Assembly (NCBI GenBank): GCA_017998025.1
Contig: JAGODW010000092.1
Span: 1-6,350, forward strand
From: Spirochaetales bacterium
GTDB taxonomy: Bacteria; Spirochaetota; Spirochaetia; DTKZ01
Direction of reading: 5' to 3'
DNA length: 6,350 nucleotides
Shown: positions 1 to 5,176 of the stretch, one piece after another
How positions within the stretch are numbered: the stretch's first letter is position 1
How the letters are laid out: each line of letters begins with the position of its first letter
Notes under the pieces: generated by a model
Seen by the model: only the letters and a program-made list of their open reading frames with translations
What the model was told of the DNA's origin: nothing
The model's database searches: none
Position numbers and translations under genes: made by a program

Positions 1-1
1 C

Positions 2-868
2 GGGAAAGAAATAGAGAATCTTAGAACCCTTCAGCGACTGACCCGTCAGGGAATAGAGCAGTTAGGTGGGAAAGTCGACCTGGTAGTCTGGAGTGAATCG
101 AGTCTTCCCCGGCCATTTCGAGAGAGCCGTAAGCATTACCAGCGGGTCCCTCCCGAGGAGCCTTTTCTTGAATTTTTAAGAAAATCCAATACGTATTTCC
201 TGGTGGGGAATCCCGTAGTAAAAAACAAGGAACAGAGGGAGGTACAGAATGGGGTTGTTCTGCTTACTCCTGAAGGCTCTATTATAGACACGTATGGGAA
301 ACGACATCCCGTTCCTTTTGCAGAACATATCCCGTTCTACGAATATGCCTGGGTACAGAATTTTTTCCGTCGAGTGATTGGACTGGAAGGCATCTGGGCG
401 TTGGGAGATACCGACACGATTTTTAAGGTTCGAGGAAGAGGAGGTTCAGAGATTTGTTTTGGAGTACCTATCTGCTTTGAAGATGCCTTTCCCTACATTT
501 GCCGAAAGTTCATCCGACAGGGAGCGGATCTTTTAATAAATATTACAAACGATGCCTGGTCACGCCGGAAATCAGCAGAAGTGCAACACTTTGTCGTAGC
601 ACGATTTCGGTCTATCGAGATGAAGCGAGTTCTTCTCAGAGCAACGAACGGGGGAGTGACCGGTGCCATTGGACCCTTCGGAGAAATCCTTTCCCAGGCT
701 CCTCTATTTGAGGAAACCTACCTGGCCCTCGAGGTGCCTGTTTTTAAAGAGAACCATCTCACCTTCTATACTCAAATGGGTGACTGGTTCCCTCTCCTGC
801 TCAGTATCCTTCTCCTGGGAGTACTTATGAAAAGCTTGATACGTGGAGAAGCCGAGTTCAGTCTTTAA
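2..868 (+). CDS. lnt: Apolipoprotein N-acyltransferase (Lnt), C-terminal part, 5'-truncated by window edge
   Basis: Lnt moves an acyl chain from a phospholipid to the N-terminal cysteine of diacylated lipoproteins in the inner membrane. The frame is open from base 2 to a TAA at 866-868, giving 288 residues with no start in the window. An internal GTG at 203 lies within the conserved domain and is not the real start. The nitrilase-like domain carries the full catalytic triad: Glu32 of VVWSES, Lys100 of YGKRHPVPF and Cys158 of PICFEDAFP. The Glu of PFAE and the Trp of NDAW, which match residues important in E. coli Lnt, are also present. Glu-to-Lys spacing (68) equals that of E. coli; Lys-to-Cys (58) is slightly longer. 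A C-terminal hydrophobic helix ([15 protein letters not shown]) anchors the domain. The N-terminal membrane helices are outside the window. The 3' end overlaps the convergent rpmE by 11 bp. It is a paralogue of the lnt gene at the right edge. The family is certain; which lipoproteins it serves is unknown. Confidence 0.93.
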   Translation, partial: GKEIENLRTLQRLTRQGIEQLGGKVDLVVWSESSLPRPFRESRKHYQRVPPEEPFLEFLRKSNTYFLVGNPVVKNKEQREVQNGVVLLTPEGSIIDTYGKRHPVPFAEHIPFYEYAWVQNFFRRVIGLEGIWALGDTDTIFKVRGRGGSEICFGVPICFEDAFPYICRKFIRQGADLLINITNDAWSRRKSAEVQHFVVARFRSIEMKRVLLRATNGGVTGAIGPFGEILSQAPLFEETYLALEVPVFKENHLTFYTQMGDWFPLLLSILLLGVLMKSLIRGEAEFSL

Positions 869-1061
869 TGTTGTATTTTCTCTTAAATCGATCTACTCGG
901 CCTGCAGTATCCACCAGTTTCTGTTTTCCCGTAAAGAAGGGATGACACTGTGAACAAATTTCAACCCGTAGATCTCCTACGGTGGTTCGGGTCTCTATTA
1001 CATTACCGCATGCACAGGTAATTTTAGCGGGTACATACTTCGGATGAATATCCGGTTTCAT
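858..1061 (-). CDS. rpmE: 50S ribosomal protein L31, zinc-binding (C+) type
   Basis: L31 is a small protein of the large ribosomal subunit that takes part in the bridge between subunits. The 67-residue product begins [10 protein letters not shown] and carries the family signatures [21 protein letters not shown] and [10 protein letters not shown], so it is near full family length. Cys16, Cys18, Cys36 and Cys39 form the expected zinc site, making this the zinc-containing form and not the cysteine-free paralogue used in zinc starvation. The ATG at 1061 is chosen over an in-frame TTG at 1076. It matches the usual family N-terminus and has a strong ribosome binding site, whereas the TTG would add five residues and nearly touch the rho stop. 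The gene lies 16 nt behind rho and is probably cotranscribed with it. Its last 11 bp overlap the convergent lnt1 gene. Confidence 0.97.
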   Translation of the reverse strand: MKPDIHPKYVPAKITCACGNVIETRTTVGDLRVEICSQCHPFFTGKQKLVDTAGRVDRFKRKYNIKD

Positions 1062-1062
1062 A

Positions 1063-1070
1063 ATCACCTC
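1063..1070 (-). promoter_or_regulatory. Ribosome binding site of rpmE
   Basis: GAGGTGAT is an eight-base match to the anti-Shine-Dalgarno complement. It sits one base before the ATG at 1061, so the GAGG core is 5 nt from the start. It decides the rpmE start in favour of ATG 1061 over the upstream TTG at 1076. Confidence 0.85.
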
Positions 1071-1077
1071 TCTCAAT

Positions 1078-2916
1078 CTACATATCCGTTACGGTCGAAG
1101 TATTCATCGATCGCAGGAATGCCTCATTATTCTTAGTTTTTTTCATCCTGTCAATCAGTAGCTCGATAATCTCAACATCATCCATTGGGTTAATGACCTT
1201 CCGCAGAACCCACATCTTACTTAACTCTTCTTCGGTGAGAAGGAGTTCTTCCTTCCGTGTTCCAGATTTCTTTATATTGATAGCAGGGAACAATCTTCGG
1301 TCTGCAAGCCTGCGGTCGAGGATCACTTCCATGTTTCCCGTTCCCTTGAACTCTTCAAAAATCACTTCATCCATTCTGCTTCCTGTTTCAATCAGGGCAG
1401 TTGCAACAATGGTGAGGCTTCCTCCTCCCTCAATATTCCGGGCTGCTCCAAAAAATCGTTTCGGCTTGTGGAGTGCATTGGAGTCCACTCCTCCCGAAAG
1501 GATCTTTCCCGAAGTAGGTACCGTCTGGTTGTACGCCCGGGCTAACCGCGTAATGGAATCCAGTAAAATCACCACATCCCTTCTATGCTCTACTAAACGT
1601 TTCGCCTTTTCCAGGACCATCTCTGCCACCTGAACATGCCGAGAAGCCTGCTCATCGAAGGTAGATGATATAACCTCAGCCTTTACATTCCGCTGCATAT
1701 CCGTAACTTCTTCCGGTCGCTCATCAATAAGAAGTACGATCAAATAAACTTCTGGATGATTCAGAGTAATGGCGTTTGCAATTCTCTGTAGAAGAATTGT
1801 CTTTCCGGTTCGGGGTGGAGATACAATTAAACCTCTCTGTCCTTTCCCAATGGGACAGAACAGGTTTATCATGCGGGTAGAGATATCCCCATCTGGTGTT
1901 TCCAGATTCAGCCGCACATTGGGGTATAGAGGTGTCAGGTTATCAAAAGGAATTCGTTGCTGGGCTACCGCGGGATCGTCGAAATTTACACTTTCCACCC
2001 TAAGCATCGCAAAGAAGCGTTCTCCTTCCTTAGGGGGTCGAATCTGCCCATAAACTGTATCTCCCGTTTTTAAATTAAATAACCGTATCTGAGAAGGGGA
2101 AATATATATGTCGTCCGGCCCTGATAGATAACTATTCTGGGGAGATCGTAAAAATCCGTATCCGTCAGGAAGGATCTCCAGGCTTCCATACGCATAGATG
2201 GATCCATTCTTCCCGGTATGGGCTTTAAGAATAGAAAAGATCACTTCCTGTTTTTTTAAGGAAAGGAGATTTTCCTGGGGAACTCCAAGTTGGGAGGCTA
2301 ATTCCCGGAGATCCCTCATACTCATACTGGTCAACTCATTGATGCTTAGAACAGTTCCTCCCTGTTCTGCATTCGTCTCGGTCTGCTCTTTAGCAGCAAC
2401 TCCGAAAGAAGTATTATTGTTATGTTTTTTACGATCGAAGTATCGATGTTTCCGGTTCGTATCCGGAGTAGAGGCCCCTCCCCCACCGTTCTTAGATTTC
2501 TCTACCGAAGATTCGGTTTGAGGGATTGATTCGAGATCGGTACCGGGATTCTCCGGGGGAAGGGTTGAATATGTACTGTCTACGGGAGTTAAAGGATCCT
2601 TAATCAATTCTACCCGAATCTTTTTTTTCTTATGTTCCCTTCTCGCCTGTAGAAGGGCTTTTGCCGGATCCTCTATCTCTGACGAATCTATCGTAGAGGA
2701 AACGATTTCGCCTGGAACCTCTGGTTCTTCTTCTCTGTTATCGGTTTTCTGCTCTATCTGAGAGTCTGCCTCACGAAAGTCGATATCTTGAGATGCGATT
2801 TCTTCTTCTTGATAGGCTCCGTTCTCCGCAAGATCAAACTCATTCTGAAGGTGGGATGAATCTTCCACGCCGTTCTCCTCTGTCGAGGGTTTCCGCTTTC
2901 TACGGATTATTGCCAT
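1078..2916 (-). CDS. rho: Transcription termination factor Rho with a ~190-residue N-terminal extension
   Basis: Rho is a hexameric RNA-dependent ATPase and helicase that loads on unstructured C-rich RNA and ends transcription. The 612-residue product aligns by eye with nearly all of E. coli Rho (419 aa) from about residue 191. Motifs in order are an N-terminal helical domain ([16 protein letters not shown]), the RNA-binding RNP1-like DGYGFLR (251-257), Walker A SPPRTGKT (366-373), catalytic DERPEE (398-403), Walker B VVILLDS (448-454), the Q/R-loop stretch [15 protein letters not shown], and the Arg-finger motif SGTRKEE (Arg554). Residues 1-190 are an extra low-complexity region: acidic first, then a basic patch (EHKKKKIR), a short Gly run and a basic/Asn-rich end. 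Such extensions occur in Rho of several phyla, but this sequence is not one I recognise. ATG 2916 is chosen because GGAG lies 6 nt upstream; ATG 2928 has no ribosome binding site and would add four residues. A promoter lies in the 3' end of cinA, and rpmE follows at 16 nt. Confidence 0.97.
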   Translation of the reverse strand: MAIIRRKRKPSTEENGVEDSSHLQNEFDLAENGAYQEEEIASQDIDFREADSQIEQKTDNREEEPEVPGEIVSSTIDSSEIEDPAKALLQARREHKKKKIRVELIKDPLTPVDSTYSTLPPENPGTDLESIPQTESSVEKSKNGGGGASTPDTNRKHRYFDRKKHNNNTSFGVAAKEQTETNAEQGGTVLSINELTSMSMRDLRELASQLGVPQENLLSLKKQEVIFSILKAHTGKNGSIYAYGSLEILPDGYGFLRSPQNSYLSGPDDIYISPSQIRLFNLKTGDTVYGQIRPPKEGERFFAMLRVESVNFDDPAVAQQRIPFDNLTPLYPNVRLNLETPDGDISTRMINLFCPIGKGQRGLIVSPPRTGKTILLQRIANAITLNHPEVYLIVLLIDERPEEVTDMQRNVKAEVISSTFDEQASRHVQVAEMVLEKAKRLVEHRRDVVILLDSITRLARAYNQTVPTSGKILSGGVDSNALHKPKRFFGAARNIEGGGSLTIVATALIETGSRMDEVIFEEFKGTGNMEVILDRRLADRRLFPAINIKKSGTRKEELLLTEEELSKMWVLRKVINPMDDVEIIELLIDRMKKTKNNEAFLRSMNTSTVTDM

Positions 2917-3019
2917 GAATTGCTCCATCTATTCTAGGATTTATACTCTAACGTTTGCATTGAACTGTGTCCGTTTGACTTGATTGACCAGATTTCTAAA
3001 GGAAATAAATAATCGTCTT
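2917..3019 (-). other. Predicted 5' leader of the rho-rpmE transcript
   Basis: If transcription starts about 7 nt after the -10 box of the promoter at 3026-3054, rho has a leader of roughly 100 nt. It is A/U-rich and mostly unstructured. It contains UC dinucleotides at short intervals (C at 2991, 2986, 2982, 2977) in a stretch built on the imperfect repeat GTCAATCAAGTCAA (2975-2988), then CACA around 2966-2969. Short pyrimidine-C steps of this kind are what the Rho primary site binds. E. coli rho is known to be controlled by attenuation in its leader; a similar loop here is only an inference. No riboswitch fold or strong hairpin is seen. Confidence 0.4.
2923..2926 (-). promoter_or_regulatory. 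Ribosome binding site of rho (decides start at 2916)
   Basis: GGAG lies six bases before ATG 2916. The alternative in-frame ATG at 2926-2928 overlaps this site and is itself preceded by CCTAGAATAG, which has no useful Shine-Dalgarno sequence. Confidence 0.65.
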
Positions 3020-3022
3020 TAT

Positions 3023-3763
3023 TTAAATATAGGCTTTTAGCCCTTCAATGTCAATATCATAGTTTTTGTTTACTATAACCTCCCAGAGTAATAAAATGGT
3101 AAGAGTACTCTTTCGTCGGATATGATCCCTCGATCCACTACAGGACAAACTTTCTACCTGTATATGGCTATCAGGACATCTTACTGCTATATATACAGTT
3201 CCTACCGGCTTTTCCGGGGATCCACCTCCGGGTCCGGCAATCCCTGATACCGCTAAAGCCCAGGGAGTTCCTCCGATTCTTGCAGCATTCTCTGCCATAG
3301 CAGTTACTGTTTCGGCAGAAACCGCCCCATACTTATCCAGTACTTCCGGATGTACACCCAGCACTTGAACTTTTGCCTCATTACTGTATGTGATAAACCC
3401 TCCCCAATACACGAGGGAACTTCCCGGGATATCGGTCAGAAACTCTCCGATCATTCCTCCTGTACAGGATTCGGCAGTAGTTACTGTTTGACCCTGATCC
3501 GTTAGGGTGGTTATCAAGTTTTCAATCCAGGGCACATCTCCCGCACGAATTACTCCATTGGGATACTTGTTTTTGAGCTCGTGGAAGAGTCTGGCTCCTT
3601 CCCTCTGTTTATCCGCAGGAATATACGCCACTGTCCTATCTTTGTAGGATTTCAGTTGAATATTCTCTATCCCCCGGTCTTGAAAGAAATCTATAATATC
3701 GGATGATTCAATTACAATACAGGTGAGAGAATCCAATACATTTGAGGTAAAACATTTAGACAT
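3023..3763 (-). CDS. cinA: CinA-family protein, nicotinamide-nucleotide amidase (PncC) domain with a short N-terminal domain
   Basis: The PncC domain removes the amide from nicotinamide mononucleotide to give nicotinate mononucleotide, a step in cytoplasmic pyridine nucleotide salvage. Of 246 residues, about 80-235 match this domain: TTAESCTGG with the presumed nucleophile Ser99, YWGGFITYSNEAK with conserved Lys131, YGAVSAET, VSGIAGPGGG (172-181), KPVGTVYIA and GSRDHIRRK. Full-length CinA (about 410 aa) has a MoaB-like domain and a KH-like linker before it; a bare PncC is about 160 aa. Here only about 80 extra residues precede it. They could be a remnant of the KH-like linker, but the match is weak. 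The MoaB-like part, linked to ADP-ribose pyrophosphatase activity, is absent, and upstream DNA encodes a bactofilin, so this is not a frameshift. ATG 3763 overlaps the bactofilin stop by 8 nt and has only a weak ribosome binding site, suggesting translational coupling. The last codons carry the rho promoter. Confidence 0.9.
   Translation of the reverse strand: MSKCFTSNVLDSLTCIVIESSDIIDFFQDRGIENIQLKSYKDRTVAYIPADKQREGARLFHELKNKYPNGVIRAGDVPWIENLITTLTDQGQTVTTAESCTGGMIGEFLTDIPGSSLVYWGGFITYSNEAKVQVLGVHPEVLDKYGAVSAETVTAMAENAARIGGTPWALAVSGIAGPGGGSPEKPVGTVYIAVRCPDSHIQVESLSCSGSRDHIRRKSTLTILLLWEVIVNKNYDIDIEGLKAYI
3026..3054 (-). promoter_or_regulatory. Sigma70-type promoter for rho-rpmE, inside the 3' end of cinA
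   Basis: The - strand has a perfect -35 box TTGACA (3054-3049), a 17-nt spacer and a -10 box TATATT (3031-3026, five of six matches). The -35 box and most of the spacer also encode the last cinA residues (DIEGLKAYI), and the -10 box ends just before the cinA stop codon. The expected start is near 3019, in the only sizeable gap of the - strand gene row. It would give rho and rpmE their own transcription, independent of the upstream operon. Confidence 0.72.
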
Positions 3764-4169
3764 TCTGGATCGTCTTTTTCAACTGTGGGAGAGGCAAAGA
3801 AAAAATATCAATCCGATCGTTCTGTTTGATCATTTCGCACTTGCCTTCAAATAAAACCCCATCCGCAATCTTTAATTTTGCCGTACGAATATTTCCATAT
3901 ATTTTTCCGGAAGAAAGCATTTCAACTTTTTCACTAGCTTCAATATTACCGTATACAACTCCACCCACTACAATAGAGCTGGCTTTAATGTCCGCTCGTA
4001 CAACAGCCCCTTCTTCTATGATTAAAAATCCTGTAGAATCAATAGCCCCTTCAAACTTGCCACAGATTCGAACCGAATGTGAGAACTTCAATGTTCCTTT
4101 TAGTTTTACATTTTTTCCCAATTTTGACCGAACAGCATTTTGTTCGGGTTCATGATACGATACAGCCAT
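3756..4169 (-). CDS. Bactofilin (polymer-forming cytoskeletal protein)
   Basis: Bactofilins self-assemble without nucleotide into filaments that act as scaffolds for cell-shape, wall-synthesis and polarity proteins, usually on the inner face of the cytoplasmic membrane. The 137-residue product has a short polar N-terminal tail (1-18) and then the right-handed beta-helix core made of short hydrophobic repeats with regularly placed glycines: LKGTLKF, RICGKFEGAI, GAVVRADIKA, VVYGNIEA, KIYGNIRT and VLFEGKCEM. A proline-containing, partly hydrophobic C-terminal tail (FSLPLPQLKK) follows and could bind a partner or the membrane. Start ATG 4169 (MAVSYHEP) is chosen. The frame continues up to a TTG at 4235, but that codon overlaps the TPR gene, has no ribosome binding site and would add 22 residues unlike the family. 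AAGGAGGG lies upstream at a long 14-nt spacing. It sits between the TPR gene (32 nt) and cinA (8-nt overlap), in an operon with lnt2. Confidence 0.92.
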   Translation of the reverse strand: MAVSYHEPEQNAVRSKLGKNVKLKGTLKFSHSVRICGKFEGAIDSTGFLIIEEGAVVRADIKASSIVVGGVVYGNIEASEKVEMLSSGKIYGNIRTAKLKIADGVLFEGKCEMIKQNDRIDIFSLPLPQLKKTIQNV

Positions 4170-4183
4170 GGGCGGTGATACTA

Positions 4184-4191
4184 CCCTCCTT
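4184..4191 (-). promoter_or_regulatory. Ribosome binding site of the bactofilin gene, unusually distant
   Basis: AAGGAGGG is a strong Shine-Dalgarno sequence between the TPR stop (4202) and ATG 4169. The 14 nt separating it from the ATG is longer than the usual 5-9. No ATG, GTG or TTG in frame lies closer, so ATG 4169 remains the best start. Confidence 0.5.
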
Positions 4192-4201
4192 GGTTCAGTT
4201 C

Positions 4202-4423
4202 TTATTTGGTCTTCATCACAAATACCCCATCCCAATCTTCTGGAGGAGGATTTTCTAAATAGAATTTACATCTTTCCACATATACTTTGGAAGGACCATC
4301 CTCGGGATCGATAGCGAGCGCTTCCTCAAAAGCACGAAGCGCCTGGGGAAAATCCATCATCTTATAGAACCTTCTCCCTTCAGAGAATTTTTCCAATACG
4401 TCCCGTTTCTGTTCGGTAATCAA
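4202..4423 (-). CDS. Small TPR protein resembling the C-terminal tail of class III nucleotide cyclases
   Basis: The 73-residue product has one clear tetratricopeptide repeat pair of helices: KFSEGRRFYKMMDFPQALRAFEEALAIDPED (split here over residues 12-42), with the consensus Gly, Tyr, Ala, Phe, Ala and Pro positions. It then ends in DGPSKVYVERC and a PPPEDWDGVF motif. From memory, this order (TPR, GPS, RC, PPP-x-x-WDGV, terminal Lys) is typical of the extreme C-terminus of many adenylate/guanylate cyclases in spirochaetes and cyanobacteria, but no cyclase domain is present here. The start is a TTG at 4423, supported by GGGGAGG five bases upstream and by a 4-nt TTGA overlap with the regulator stop, so translation is probably coupled. 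No signal peptide or membrane helix is seen, so it is cytoplasmic. Its likely role is protein-protein contact, possibly with the regulator; this is inference. Confidence 0.88.
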   Translation of the reverse strand: MITEQKRDVLEKFSEGRRFYKMMDFPQALRAFEEALAIDPEDGPSKVYVERCKFYLENPPPEDWDGVFVMKTK

Positions 4424-5166
4424 GGGTTCCTCCCCAGCATCCCCTCTTTTTTCTCTTTTAGAGCATTAAAGTGTTTCTGGTATTGAGCTTCCAATTCTCC
4501 CAGGGAAATTTCATGCTTCCGCAGATCCTTTTCTTCACGTTGCATGTCTTCGATCTTTCTTTCCATATCCTGAAATAGATTCTGTATGGAATCGTACTGT
4601 TCCTCCAGATCCTTTAGGAATTTTTTTGTCTTTTCTGTATCGGAACAATTCAGAGCTTCCAGCTCCTCTCCTATTGTTCCTAGAGGTTTTCTCAACTCCT
4701 GGATACAGGATACAAGTGATGTATTGAGAGTTTCTAATAGGGCCAATCGTCGTTCCCGTTGTATTACTTGATCAGATAAATCTTTATGTCGAAGTACAGC
4801 CTTGATTCGGGCCAGTACTTCAGAAAAGTTAAACGGTTTTGTAATATAATCCTCAACCCCCAGTTCGAATCCTTCTATTTTATCCTTTACATCGTCCATC
4901 GCTGAAAACATGATAATAGGGATAGACTGGAAATCACGGAACTCCTCATCGTGCTTGAGGATACGGGTTACCTCCCAGCCAGAAATTTTCGGCATGATAT
5001 TATCCAGGATGATCAGATCCGGTTTATAGGATCGCACCTTTTCTAAGGCTTCTTCTCCGTCTTCTGCCTTTTCTACATCGAACCCTAGTTTCGATAACAT
5101 GACATCGAAAAAGTCCAGGTTGATCTGTTCATCATCCACAATTAGTATTTTTGCTTTTGACTTCAT
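4420..5166 (-). CDS. Response regulator: REC domain, DHp-like helical segment without His, and coiled coil
   Basis: This cytoplasmic two-component receiver has no DNA-binding output domain. Residues 4-125 form a complete REC domain: acidic pair Asp11-Asp12, phospho-acceptor Asp55 in LIILDNIMP, Ser88 in IIMFSA and Lys110 in DYITKPF, so it should be phosphorylatable. Residues 131-172 are helical and contain VSCIQELRKPLGTI, which resembles the H-box of histidine kinases (SHELRTPL), but the His position is Gln156. Residues 180-245 are highly charged with coiled-coil heptads (LKDLEEQYDSIQNLF, MERKIEDMQREEKDL). No ATPase domain follows, so it cannot be a kinase. Phosphorylation probably changes dimerisation or partner binding. 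ATG 5166 has AGGG 8 nt upstream and lies 10 nt after the lnt2 stop; the 3' end overlaps the TPR gene by 4 nt. No kinase gene is in the window. REC is certain; the meaning of the tail is inference. Confidence 0.92.
   Translation of the reverse strand: MKSKAKILIVDDEQINLDFFDVMLSKLGFDVEKAEDGEEALEKVRSYKPDLIILDNIMPKISGWEVTRILKHDEEFRDFQSIPIIMFSAMDDVKDKIEGFELGVEDYITKPFNFSEVLARIKAVLRHKDLSDQVIQRERRLALLETLNTSLVSCIQELRKPLGTIGEELEALNCSDTEKTKKFLKDLEEQYDSIQNLFQDMERKIEDMQREEKDLRKHEISLGELEAQYQKHFNALKEKKEGMLGRNP
4429..4435 (-). promoter_or_regulatory. Ribosome binding site for the TTG-started TPR gene
   Basis: GGGGAGG lies 5 nt before TTG 4423, inside the last codons of the response-regulator gene. Its quality and spacing support a non-ATG start in a TTGA overlap; the next Met is 20 residues into the TPR and would remove half of it. 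Confidence 0.75.
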
Positions 5167-5176
5167 GAGTTTCGCC

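Noticed and set aside
1062..1076. TTG start for rpmE adding five residues
   Set aside because: The strong Shine-Dalgarno at 1063-1070 lies inside this extension, and L31 proteins begin at MK-x-DIHP.
1193..1633. 146-aa open frame on the + strand, antisense to rho
   Set aside because: It mirrors the conserved Rho ATPase core and has no recognisable protein features; the same holds for open frames at 1769-2053 and 2198-2521.
2992..3006. Inverted repeat ATTTC-GAAAT after cinA as a terminator
   Set aside because: It has only a five-base AT-rich stem and no U-run follows on the - strand.
2975..3012. + strand promoter (TTGACC followed by an A/T-rich stretch) giving antisense RNA to cinA
   Set aside because: The -10 match is poor (about three of six) and no + strand gene follows.
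3756..3763. Frameshift joining bactofilin and cinA
   Set aside because: Both proteins have complete domains of their own; an 8-nt overlap is ordinary in an operon.
3826..4155. 109-aa open frame on the + strand opposite the bactofilin
   Set aside because: It is a reading-frame shadow of the beta-helix repeats with no family resemblance.
4170..4235. TTG start for the bactofilin at 4235
   Set aside because: There is no ribosome binding site, it would overlap the TPR gene, and the extra residues do not resemble the family.
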